Positions 9,741 to 21,581 of a stretch of DNA of 64,000 nucleotides are shown here, piece after piece (positions within the stretch are counted from its first letter, which is position 1; each line of letters opens with the position of its first letter). The stretch is from Monosporascus cannonballus (taxonomy: Eukaryota; Ascomycota; Sordariomycetes; Xylariales), in NCBI GenBank assembly GCA_004154925.1, contig QJNS01000147.1:124001-188000 (forward strand), read 5' to 3'. The notes below the pieces were generated by a model. The model saw only the letters and a list, made by a program, of their open reading frames with translations. It did no database searches and was not told the DNA's origin. The position numbers and the translations under genes are program-made.

Positions 9741-11223
9741 TCATCCCTCGTAATTTATCGAGGTCTCATGTTGAACCTGTATACCACCTCCGTGTACGGG
9801 ATGACTAGGGCCGGAAGAGATGGTGGTCTCGTTGACGCCTCTAACTCTAGCAGGGGTCAAGTCTTCCAACGTTTCAAGACTGTTGTTCTCGGGGTCCCTG
9901 TCCTTGGACTTGGTGTTGTCTTTCACGGCACCTTCCTTACGACCAGGTGACCAGAGCTTAATTTCGTCGTCCTCTGATGGCTGCATCATATTCTCGTCTA
10001 TCGAAAACAGCTCGTACGAACTTTGTTGCATCATGCGACGTTGTCGATTTTGCTCAACCACGCTGCTAAGTCCGCAGGATATCCGCGGCTGGCTTGTAGA
10101 CGTATTCCTATCGCTGCTGCTGAAACTACTCGTGACTAGGGCGGGCAGGAAGCGGAGAAAGAATGGTCGGAGAGCCGGGACCGAAGCGCATATTATACCA
10201 GCATTGGTCTCCAGGTAGGAGAAGACGTAATCCTCGGCTACATCCCATGTATGGTCTGGGGTTGTTACCAGATTCGGTATAAGTGCGGTCCGTCGAATCG
10301 CAATGCAACAAACGCTTGCCCCTATCAGTAGAGCTCCTAAATGACGCTGGCCAGCGGTAACTTACAAGATACCAGTCGCAAAAAGTAGACACACGGAAAT
10401 CTTCTGCTTCTTTGGCATATTCAGTGGTGCTACGACCGGAATGGGGATCACCAGGGTTGCCACGTCCATCAAGATGTTGAAGATACTGAGGGCCCAATAT
10501 GCGCTCCAAGGGTCTATGCATGTCGATTCTTCAATATTTAGGTCCCACGCCGCAGCGATTGGCCGACACGGGAAAATGTTCATCAGGACATATATGATCG
10601 AGTAACAAGAGACTGCTCCAACGAGGGTATGGACGAGAATGCGGAACCAGCGCTGGGGTGAAAGTCGAAGGTAGAAGAGCAGAATCGAGAGCTTCGCGAA
10701 ACTGACGCTCAAGGCGTACACACAGGTTCCAGCGATGGCATACTGGAATGGTTATCAGTAATCATACACAACCGGGCACGCAGGGCACCAAGGACGATTT
10801 TGCGCACCACAGGATATTGGATGTTATAGATATCATATAATATATCCCACTTGTGATATCCCAGGCCATGTTCCGATTCTAACCCCTGTCAACATACTCG
10901 CACAGCTGATAACGGCCAGGGTTGCTTACGTTTGCTATTCAGCACGATCGTTGTAACTGTCAGGAGTAATGAAATGAGAACAAAGTCTATTGGGCCTGTC
11001 AGTATGTTAAGAACTGCGTCGTGACGTTTCCATGCTTACAGTCATCAATGGTTATACTTTCGCGCACAATTGTGAGCCTGGTGTAGAAGCGCAAACACAC
11101 AACGACAGCGGCGATGCAAGTTGTTGCGATGCCCACCGCCAGTATCTCGGGTTGCCGTGTCGGGGGTTCCGTCAAAGATCGGACCTCGCCGGGCGGAGGG
11201 TTTCCTAAATAGACGTCGGACAT
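9741..11223 (-). CDS. Fungal rhodopsin-domain integral membrane protein, five exons
   Basis: Exons on the minus strand are 11223-11040, 10986-10930, 10878-10808, 10742-10373 and 10336-9741, joining to 425 residues. The introns are 53, 51, 65 and 36 nt, with GTAAGC, GTAAGC, GTGCGC and GTATCT donors. The protein has seven hydrophobic segments, beginning ILAVGIATTCIAAVVVCLRF. It carries family hallmarks of the fungal rhodopsin-like (SAT4/PTH11-type, PF20684) domain: RFYTRL, ITIDDY, HGLGYHKWD, SVSFAKLSILLFYLRL, the CRPIAAAWD segment and NAGIICASVPALRPFF. The tail is long, polar and presumably cytoplasmic. Substrate or ligand is unknown. The last intron is unusually short and removes an in-frame TAA at 10362-10364. 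If it is not spliced, the protein stops in the sixth hydrophobic segment. The family is clear; an intact product is likely but not certain. Confidence 0.8.
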
Positions 11224-13401
11224 CTCATCGAAGATGTGAGAGCGAGAGGCTCGCAGTCCGAGAACAATCCGACATTGATTCGGGTATTAAGTACAAAACT
11301 CGAGTTAAACCATGGCGCAAGACCCTGATACGGAGAAATGGGGGCAGATCATCATCCGTTTATACCCCTTCCACAGTGGTGGGATTCGACCCCGGCAACT
11401 CCGGGAACAGACCAAGGCTAATCCCATTCACCTAGACGAAACACACAGATGCGAACACCGCTAGGAGGAACGAAATATGGGGAGCTGAAGACATTTCCGA
11501 GATGGTTGATACAAACATTGGCGCAGTGTCCCTAATACATTAGAGGCTTCGCACCGAGATCTCGCACCAGAAAAATACTATCTATAAACAGAATAATCTG
11601 AAACAGCCGTGAGTAGGCCGTACATATGTATCTTTCAATCGTAATAATAAGATTCTGTTTATAACGTTTTTGAACAGTTCTCTTGAAGGTGCGGCAATAT
11701 TTGTGTCAACCGCCTGATCGTGCATTCGCTATATCGCTGTGATTACAAGGTATCCCCCGGATAAAGTTGCTCTAACGCATATAATGTGGCCCGCAATCTC
11801 ATACGTCCCGTATAGTGTCAGGTTAAGTAGAGCCAAGTCAGGCTAGAGGTCAGTCGGGTTAGTGTTATAGCAACTAGTACCAAATTATCTATCGAACTCG
11901 CTAACATAGGCTTTAATATGCAAGATGTTTAGGACTTAGGGGGATCTTGAACCCTCGGCTTAAGTCATGCGCTAGCGGTTTTTGGAATTTCGAGGGATAA
12001 TAGTAGCAATTCATTGAAACTTTGTGTGAAACTACTAAACAAATGGGTGGCTTTCCATTCCGCCATTCGACAATGCCACTTTATAATGCTAACCTTCGAT
12101 ATCCCGCCTTGGCTATGCGGGAGAGGCGTAACGGACTCGAACTGATGGGTTCCCCTGGCGGGAACTTTTGTGCAAGCTCATTGGTTAAGTTACATAGTAT
12201 CCGTCATTCAACCGGCATGACACCCCATGAACTCGGGACTACAGTTGCGACCCCGGGGACGGCAAACAATCATCCCCATGATCGATCAGCGCCGAAGAGT
12301 GGATTTCAAGACTCCCCACAACTTCGCATTATGGCAGAACCGAAGAGCCGGGTGCCAAGACCCGACTAATCTGGCGCTGCCCACAGATCTAGATAAGAGA
12401 GGCAGTCGATCGGTCCGGTGTGTGCTAGCAATTCGACACACAAGCCATAATAGTAGGTCACGGCCCAGACCCTTCTGGGACAATGCAGTATGCGTCGAAC
12501 TGCTTCATGAAAATTGTCGCAAGGCTGAAGTAAGGAATGGACTATACGACTGGACGCCCGAATATTCAGCCGGTATGTTACTAATAGCTCCTGCAATGAC
12601 GCTACAAACACTGGCTATTCCCGCCGTTGACCTCATCACAAATCTCTAGATGTATTTATCTATCAAGCACGCTATACCGAGGTATGCGGCGCATTGGCCT
12701 TTAGCTAGGTCTAATATAAAACAAACCCCTGCCTAGGAAAAGCTCCCCCTGGCTGGAGCCGAGTATCGGCTGTTCCTCCGTGCGAGACCGGTTCCAGACT
12801 ACCGGTATCTCGTGATATCCTAGCCGCGACTTCAGCGCCGCCGTGCCTTAGTATCTGACTCGTGCACTCCGAAGGCTATCCGGCTGCTAACGTAGAACGC
12901 CCTATTCGTGCAAGTTCCTCGAACTTTGGAGCTGGGCTGTCTAGAGGCCGTCAGATCGTGCAATAATGGATATCCGCCAGCGCGCCACAACGTGGCCGGA
13001 AAGAGGAATATCTGCGAATCGGCGTTTCGGCCCGATACTAAAGATGGTGTTTGACACTAATAAGATGGCACCACCACCATTTAGTAGTTCAGTTTACACC
13101 CGGTGGCGGCGTCAATCAGCTAATGTTAGAGCATTTTAAGTCATATACGGTGAATTAAGCGATGTCACTCAAGATCTAGCCGACGATTCGAGGAGCGGAT
13201 GGATGGAAATCATGCTCCTGGATCTCACAGCCCACGGAGTGGCTCGCATAGGTGCCGACTGTTCACATCTGAGGGCGCAAAATGTCGATGTGTCTTCTCT
13301 CCTTTAGCGAGTTCTCATCCACTCTGTATTTTCTTATCGATTGGTCTCATACCATTATTTCCGGTAAAGCGGTTACATATTTGTTAACATGAGGGGATTA
13401 T
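11224..13401. other. Gene-free spacer left of the AT island
   Basis: The sequence has moderate GC content and no recognised gene. Open frames at 12022-12649 on both strands overlap and show no family motif. No transposon ends were found. The last 5 bases (13402-13406, ATAAT) are the left copy of the target duplication of element E. Confidence 0.4.
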
Positions 13402-13406
13402 ATAAT

Positions 13407-13592
13407 TGTCACAGAATACGGGTGTCTCTTAGTCATCAAGCTCTAAGAGCACCGCAATAACCTTATTCCGGTATTTCTACAGTATATAGAAAGCTTCCTA
13501 GCTATAATTCTTTAAAGCTTAATATTTACATGATAATTTTTACTTCTTATATTTTATATAACCTTTTTTTCTCGATTAACTTTATTATAGTA
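13407..13592 (+). repeat. 5' LTR of element E
   Basis: The LTR begins TGTCACAG next to the ATAAT duplication. It aligns with the clean solo LTR at 9419-9617 over its length and ends in ATTATAGTA where the clean copy has CTGTGACA. RIP is light in the first 60 bases and heavy afterwards, so the left edge of the mutated island falls inside this LTR. Confidence 0.8.
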
Positions 13593-13914
13593 ATTATAAA
13601 CCCGATATTTTAATTATGCAAAATAATGACGATTACATTAATTATACCTCTTTTTTTATTAAGTTGTATTATATTTTTATTAAAATGTCGAATAACTCTA
13701 TATTCAAGTATATAATTTTTAGAAATTGTTTTCAATATTTGAAATAAATTTTCGCTTATTGTTTTTTATTTTTTAACGTAATATTTGATATTTTGTCGAT
13801 TAAAAAAATTCAGCATCAAGTAATTTACGAATAATATAAAAATTTTTGGGTTCGAAAAATATAGCATAAAATATAGTGCCTAAGCTCAAAATATACGTTA
13901 AAGCTTTAACTGTA

Positions 13915-14357
13915 CAATAAAACTTGACTAAAAGTCTATAACGAACCTGTTATATATCAACCTAGAGGTATATGCAGTATTCGAAAAGGGTTTTAATTTG
14001 TAGATAATAATAAGGCGAAAAAGAATTTATAACTTTATTTGTTAAAGATTTACGAATTGTTTCTTTAATTAAAGAACGATATTTTTATATAACAGCTTAG
14101 GTTGATACGTAAAACGCGAAATTAAGTAGGTATTATTTATATAAAAATTTAATTTATTATATATTTATTTTTCTTATTAATAAATATGTCGTGGATTTAG
14201 ATAATTTATATAATTTTATTGGGGAATAATTACATTAATTAGATTAATTAGATGACTTTAAAAGCTAAATCTTTTTTTTCAAAGTTTAGCTATAATAAGT
14301 CCGCGTTAAGCTTCGAAGCTAGGTTCTTTTTAAAATAAAGATCTTATTTTTATAATA
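13915..14357. repeat. LTR copy 1 of the F family
   Basis: The block shares ordered motifs with 19080-19519 and 21060-21581 over roughly 440-520 bp. Differences are mostly C/T and G/A. The end near TATAATA corresponds to TATAACA in the third copy, a normal LTR terminus. The start coordinate is approximate. Confidence 0.6.
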
Positions 14358-17300
14358 TTATGTTTCTCGTTTAAAACTTTTGTTCTAAAAATAAAAACCG
14401 TAAGTAGTTATTTTATTTATTAAAAAAAGTTTTAAGATATTTTCGACTAATTTCTTCATAACAAGTTGTATTCGAAAGAAAAAAAACCTTAGTTGAATTA
14501 ACATCATTCTTATAATAAATATGTTAATTTAATTTAAAAAGTTAGTACTAAGAGTTTTTCTTTTATTCATATTCTATTCGTATAAATAATTTTAATTCAG
14601 GTTTTTTCGTAATATTTTAAATTATAATTATTGTATTTATTCTTAATATTTGTTCTATAACGTTTTAATTATAAACCTATTATCTAAATTAGATAAAAAA
14701 ATAATTACTTGAAAAAGATATAACGCAAAATTAAAGACGGTTATTTAGCGTATTAAGAAATTCTTAAAAAATTAAATAATTTGTATTAACGTTAAAAGTA
14801 ATACATTTCGCTAACGAAAGGATTTTTTAGAAATTTATTAGTTAAATAAGACGTTTACATTTTTATAGAAGAATTTTCATAAATATAAGGCCGTACTGTT
14901 ATTTTAAGTAAAAGTATAAATTAAATTAATTAAAAAGGTTAAAAAACGAACGGCGTCGTATAAAGGCGGAATAGGCGTGATTTGCGTTCGAAATAAATGC
15001 CGTTTTAAAAATATTTAATTTTTTCGATTAAAATGCTATAAAATTAGATTTAGATAAAAGATTATTATTACCTACGATATTAGCTATATTAAAAACGGTC
15101 GGTCGGAATTTTAGCGATAAAACGTTTTAGTTAGGTTTATCAAATTCGTTAAAACTTAAATAGTTCTTATATATTTGTTTCGTATAAATATTGTTTTATT
15201 TAATTCAATATTAAACTCTATTTTAAATTATTTTAAATATATTAGCTGTTCAATTTCATACTAATCGTTATTATTTTTAGACTTATTTTTAAAAAGGTAT
15301 TTTAATACTAGCTTATATAAAGAAATGTAGGAAATAAGTATATTTTTATAGTTTTAGATAATGATAATTGGTAATTAATTTAAAAATAGTTTTGTTAATT
15401 TTAAACGAGCCAAGAGTTTTAATATTTAGCTTATTATTAAATTCTGTTTCGTTTTAATTTGTAAAATATTTAACGATACGTTATATTTTTAGCATGATAA
15501 ATAAACTTTATTTTTTTAATAAAACTAGTTTTTTAATTATTAATTACGATATTAGGAGTTCTTATTAAAGAATTTATAATTTAATTTAAACATGAGTTTA
15601 AAATATCTTGCTTTTTATCGTTAACTTTTGTGTTTTTGAAGCAATTATAATTGTGTTTAAAGCTTTAATAAACAATTAATTTAGCCGTTACGCTTTTATA
15701 TTATAAGCGTATGTAATAATATCAAAGAATCGGTTGATATTTTCGACGATAAAAATATTATAAAATATTATCATTAATACTAAACATTTTACTTAATTAT
15801 TTTGTTAATAATTAATATAATTTGGAAAGTATTACTTTAAAATATACTTCAATTAGGTAGTTTAATTATTCGTTTAAAGGTAATATATTATTCAAAATTT
15901 AGATTTGATACTTATTTGTTTAAAAAATTAAGATCGCATTTTAAAATACAAGGCCTATTTTTATCGAAAATGACTTTTTATAATTTTAGATATATCGAAA
16001 TAATAATTAACAAAAACATAAGTTAATTATTTAACCGTTAAGTTGTTTTAACTAATAAGAAATAATTATATTTAGTAAATCGATTAATTATTATTTATAC
16101 TTTGTTATATACACAATTTATAACTGGGTTTTTTAATAAATATAAATTAATAATAAAGTTGTAAGTTATAATATTTTAAACATTATCAAAGCGGCTTATA
16201 AGTTGTAATAAATTATACGGTTTTTAACGAGTTATTTTTATCTTACTATAAATAATATAATTTTAAATTATTTACTTAATAACTTTTCGTAATTGTGAAA
16301 ATTTGTTTAATAACTATATAATAATTATTTATAGACTTTTTTTATAAAATATTATTCTTAATCTCTAGGAATATAAATTTTGCGATAGTACAAAAATTAG
16401 TTTTTTACTTTGTTTTAACTGCTATACCTTTTTTCGTTTTTTCGTATTGTAAAATGTTTAAAACCGTATTAATAGTGTAAAAACTAGGTTTTTAAATATT
16501 TTATATAGCCGTATAATAGCATGTTCGTTATATTATAATATTTATTAATCTTTTAGACGAATTTTAAAATTATAATTACTTTTACAATTCAAATACTACA
16601 TTGGATATTCTTATTCTTTTAATATTATAAATTTTAAAGTTAAATCTCAACAGAAACATTATTTATAATTCGCATAGCTTTTTTAGCTTTTATATTTTTA
16701 TAAATTGGGCAAAGTTTTTATAGTCGAAATAAATATTAATAGTTACTAATAATTTCTTATTAGAAATAGAATATTTAATATTCTATATTTCGTAATATTT
16801 TAAGATATTAAGTTATTAAGCACCATTTTATTATCTTTTTGTTATTTTAAAACGGCGCCTAAGGTGTAATTTAAAGTATCTGTCTTTAAACTTTTTTTGT
16901 CGACTTTAGATAATTTTATTATTAATTCTTTTTTAATTTCTTTAAAATTAAAACAAAGTGTTTTTCGCTTTTTTTAAGATTTCCAATTATTTGTTTAATA
17001 TATTTCTTAATAATCAGTTTCGTTAATAGTTTAACTATATCTTTATATTTCTCAATTAGAATATGTAAATAACTAATAAATTCTAAGGTTTATCAATTAT
17101 TTATATCATTCGATTTATTCAATATACGTTAATCTTTGTATATTTTTAATTCAGAATTTTATATTTAAATTTAACTCAAAATTAAAGTAAATCTCAGAAA
17201 ATGTATTCTTTCAGTACATAACATATTTTTTTAGGTCCATTTGGATATTTATATTATTTTGAATTGCTAATATATAAACAACTTATTTTATATCATGTTT

Positions 17301-19079
17301 TAAGAATTTCGAATAAATAAATATATTGTCGAAATATATAAATATAAAGTTGTTTACAAAGGAAATTGATATATAAGTATAATAAATCTTTAAAATCTAT
17401 TAAAGCATTAATAATAATATAAATATAATTTAATATTTGTCGTGCTCCTATATCGTTTACTACTAGTTTTCTATTTTTTATTTTTTAGTTATTTAAATAT
17501 AATAATATCCGTTTCGAGAACTAAGTAATATAAATTAATTGATTTTAATAATATTTGTAAGATATTTATAAGTATTAAAAGTATTTAATTTTAAAAGTAA
17601 TAGTATTTAATTATTTATACACCTTTATATATTAATTAATAATGTTTCGAGTTTAGTTGTTTTTTTATTTATTAATTTTAAATTTACGTATTATAAATGC
17701 AAAGTAATCAATTAAAAATGGAAAAAATTAAATATATTTTATTTAAGTTTAGGTATATATCTTTTTAACTTTTTAAACATTTTTAAAATATATATAATAA
17801 GTTGTATAGAATTTTAAAAAATGCTTCTTCTTTATTAGTGTTCGGTAAACCTATTAATTATGTAGTAATAATTTGTAATCCTTTCGACCTTTAAATAATC
17901 TTTTCAATTTGCGATACTTTAAGAATTTTATAGTTATTCAATTTAGGATCGGTACCTCTCTTAATTATATAATACATTTTTTTCAAAATTCTTTAATATC
18001 TTACTTAACCGTATAAATATATATTTAATATATTTAATTAATTAGCAAACTTTTAAGATCAAATTAAAGTTTTTATAAAATAATGTCCCATTTTAAAATA
18101 TATATTATATTAAGCTTCAAAAAACTATTTGTTTTTAAATTTAAATACAGATTGTTAATTTTTTCCAAATATCCTTATCTTTTTATATCTAGATAAATTT
18201 CGATGTGTTTTAAGTAATAAATATAATTTTAGATTAAAATTTCAAAAATAATGTTCTATTCTTAAATCGATTATAATAATAAACGATTTGTTTTTGCATT
18301 AAAGGTGAATTTTAATTTTATTATATACGTATATTTATGTAACGTTTTATGTTAATAAATCTTTTAATGCTTTAATTGTAAAAACCTTTGATATTTTTTA
18401 ATTAACGTAATTTATAAAAGTGTTTTAGTTTTCGAATATTTTAACAATGAACTTAATATAATAAAAATTTATATATTTATATTATTTTTATTTCTTCAAC
18501 TAATATTCGAAAATAATGATAGTTCTTTCGTTACTTTTTTATATTTATGTTTTTCGATCTCTAAAATTAAATATTTAAAAGTTTACAAAAAGTAATATGA
18601 TATTAAAAACTTTATATTAAATATAAATCATGAAGCAATAATATACATAATTTTGAAATATAGCTTTTTACTCCTAAGTTAATTTAAAATATAAATAATA
18701 AACCCTATAATATTTTAATTATATAAAAGATTTAGATAGCTATATTTGTCTTTACATTTCGAAAATATAATTTCGTTTTATTCGAGCTAGAAAATCGTAA
18801 GTTTTTAGCGTATAAACTATTTAAATAATTGTTTTAATAATATATTAAAAATAAAAATCGATTATGAAAATTTACAAAACGGGTTATAAATATATAATAT
18901 ATTTTAAAAATTTAAAGTACTTAAGCCGAAATTATTGATAATTATTAAATTTTAGCCAAAATTGGCGGTATTCGTTATATATTTCGTATTTTTAAATATC
19001 CAAATAATTTTTTAACATTTATAAATATCATAAAATTATTTATTTTCAATAATATTTATAGGCTTTAATTTAAAAATCG

Positions 19080-19519
19080 TAATAGATAAAATAAGTTTCG
19101 TATTTTATTATAACGAACTTATTATATATCTATCTAAACCTATAAATAATATCCTAAAGAAGATTTTGAATTGTAGGTAATAATAAAACGAAAAAAGATT
19201 TAATAATTTATTTATAATAAAAATTTAAAGATTTTTCTATAATAAAAACGGCTGTCTCTAAATGCAAGCTTAGATTAATAACTAAGAAATAAAAATTAAA
19301 TAGGTAATTATTTATAAAAAATCGATTCGTTATATATCTATTTGTTTCTAAATAAGTATGTCGTAGATTTATGTGATTTATACTATCTGATTAATCCATT
19401 AGATCGTTTAAATTACATTAACTAGACCAAGAACTCTCATTCGGAGTTTAGCCGATGTAGGCCCACGCTAGGTCTTAAAGATAGGTCTTCTTAGAATAGG
19501 AACCTCTATTTCTATAATA
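19080..19519. repeat. LTR copy 2 of the F family
   Basis: This is the least mutated of the three copies at its right end, with a readable GGAGTTTAGCCGATGTAGG segment and AGGAACCTCTATTTCTATAATA end. It pairs with 13915-14357 as the other LTR of element F. Confidence 0.6.
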
Positions 19520-20269
19520 TTTATAATATTTTTATTCTAGAGTTGGATAGTAATAGCTATAATAAATTTTAGCTGAAAGAAAATTGACTTAATTTCTTTT
19601 TACTTTATTATTTACTTTTTACTTAACCGTTTTAGCATTTTTTTAAAAATTCTTTTTTACAAGTATATAATATTTGCTTTTAAATTATTCTTTTTTGCTA
19701 TATTTAAAAGATTTTATTTTGGACTTATTTTGTTTTAAGTTTTTTTTAAACGTTATTCGTTCTCTTTTAAAACTTGTTTTTATTTTTTTTAAAAAAACAA
19801 TACAAATTAAAAATGCAAATATCGGTAAGAACAGTTGAATTAGTATGTTTTCTAAAATATCGAGTTTCAAGTTTTAAATATAATTTTTTAATTTAAAACT
19901 TTTAGATAATTATAGTATAAGTAAAATAATATATTTGTATCAATGTTAAAATTAAAGTTAAATAATTAAATATAATTATATATATCAAAATATATTTAAT
20001 TTAATAAAAAGAAAAAAACTATTTAATTATTTATTATTTTTATTTTAAATTTCTGCATAATACTTATATTTTTTAAACATATAATTCAATATTTATTAAA
20101 AATATAATTAATTATATTCCAATAAATATTAAAGTCATTTTATAAATAGGTTTTTATACTAAATTTAAATTATAAATTAATTTTTTTAAAAATAAAAACG
20201 ATATAATTATTATTATTTTTATAAATGTCTTCAAAAGTTTTCGTAAAATTTTATAAGATAATAGATAGC

Positions 20270-20450
20270 TATAAGCTGGAGTAAAATAATCTCCGATTAA
20301 TCGTAAAGCAGATTTCAAGAAGTGAATGTATTACATTATTTCCATCTTGCGTTTTTTACTAGCTGCTAGATAGTGGACTTATACTAATAAGTAGGTCGGT
20401 GGCTGATCGGTAGCTGGTCGGTTACCAGCCTTATTTTTATAGGAACTGTA
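20270..20450. other. Lightly mutated island with CGGT/ACCG palindromic words
   Basis: Within heavily AT-rich DNA, these 180 bases keep near-normal GC. They include runs such as GGTCGGTGGCTGATCGG and AGCTGGTCGGTTACCAGCC with short inverted pairs. A comparable GC-retaining segment (cggcttaccggcttaccagc) occurs in the right LTR of element A near 36200. It may be a younger fragment or an LTR core; no ends could be set. Confidence 0.35.
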
Positions 20451-20712
20451 TTTTCATAAATTTAATGTAAAAATTAATTTAATTTAAAAATGCGTTTTAT
20501 ATTTTATAAATTTAATTTTGAAGTTTTAAGATTTTTTTACAATATTTAATATTTAGTATTTTATAATAAAAAAAACGTAAAATAATATTATTATGCCGCA
20601 AAATTACATTAAATAATAAGGAAATTAATGTTTTTTATTCTTAAATCTATTTAAAATTCTTTTAAATATTCGGATATTTTAATTATTAAAATATATTGTT
20701 TTTTATTAAAAA

Positions 20713-20813
20713 TCTTTCTTCTTTTTCTTCTTTTTCTTCTTTTTCTTCTTTTTCTTCTTTTTCTTCTTTTTCTTCTTTTTCATCTTCTTCTTCTTTTTCT
20801 TCTTTTTCTTTTT
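20713..20813 (+). repeat. Long polypyrimidine tract, (CTTCTTTTT)n
   Basis: About 100 consecutive pyrimidines, broken only by one adenine near 20792, are built from a 9-base unit CTTCTTTTT that shifts to CTT triplets before returning. The opposite strand is a pure purine (GAA-type) run. Such tracts are common microsatellites and can form triplex DNA. Confidence 0.9.
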
Positions 20814-21059
20814 AATTTTCTTAATTTTATATTTTTAAGTTTTAATAATATTTTAAATAATGGTCAATTCTTATTATAAAAGTTTTTAAAATTAGCTAAC
20901 TATTAGCGCTATGTTATTAATAACTAAAAAAGCATTTAAATAAAATTTATATAATATAGTTTATTAAGTCTTTATTAATTAATAATGGATTTTAAATAAG
21001 CTATTTGTTTTTAAATTTTCGGTTTTTATTTTCGTTTATATCGAATTAAAAAATATATT

Positions 21060-21581
21060 TTAGTTAATAAAAAAATTGTCAGTTAATAATTATTTATAAA
21101 AGAACTAAAATGCAATTTAATTATGATATATTTACGAAAACATATAACTAATATGCGAAAAGATTTTAAATTGTAAATAATGGTAACATAGAAAATAATT
21201 CATAAATTTATTCGTTAAATTGGTTTAGATATTTTTTATTTAAATTAAAAAAATAATACCTTTAATTAAAACAGTAAATTAATAAATACACACTAAGTTA
21301 CATGAGTAATATTTATATAAAAACTAATTTATTATACATTTATTCGTTTAATAAATATATCGTAAATTTGCGTATTTTATATAATCTGGTCTCGAGTTAC
21401 TTAAGTTAATTAACTTGATTAAATAAATTAAACTAATTACATTAATTATATTAATTATATTAATTTAATTAAATAATTATTTTAAAAACTACATGTTCTT
21501 ATTTAGGGTTTATATATAACAGGTCCGCACTAGATCTTAAAAGTAGGTCTTTTTTAAAAAGGAATCTATATTTTTATAACA
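21060..21581. repeat. LTR copy 3 of the F family, apparently solo
   Basis: The block repeats the motif order of the two F LTRs, with AGGTCCGCACTAGATC near its right side, and ends in TATAACA. No partner LTR lies at element distance on its right, so it is probably a solo LTR within E, or a remnant of a second F element. Confidence 0.55.

Larger units (their letters stand above)
13915..19519 (-). mobile_element. Element F: RIP-degraded gypsy-type retroelement inside E
   Basis: Two long similar blocks in the same orientation, about 13915-14357 and 19080-19519, flank this segment. Shared words include aggtaataataa, tatgtcgta/gtggattta, agtccgcg or gcccacgc, and a terminal TATAATA. Between them, the minus strand at 17320-17340 reads IYFDNIFI, a decayed form of the Tyr-Phe-Asp-Asp reverse transcriptase motif, so pol runs right to left. 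The LTR starts are uncertain because the outer parts are too mutated, and I could not confirm a target duplication. Confidence 0.6.

Noticed and set aside
11930..12000. tRNA-like fragment near a TCTTGAACCCTCGG stretch
   Set aside because: No acceptor or D-arm could be paired; only a weak B-box resemblance.
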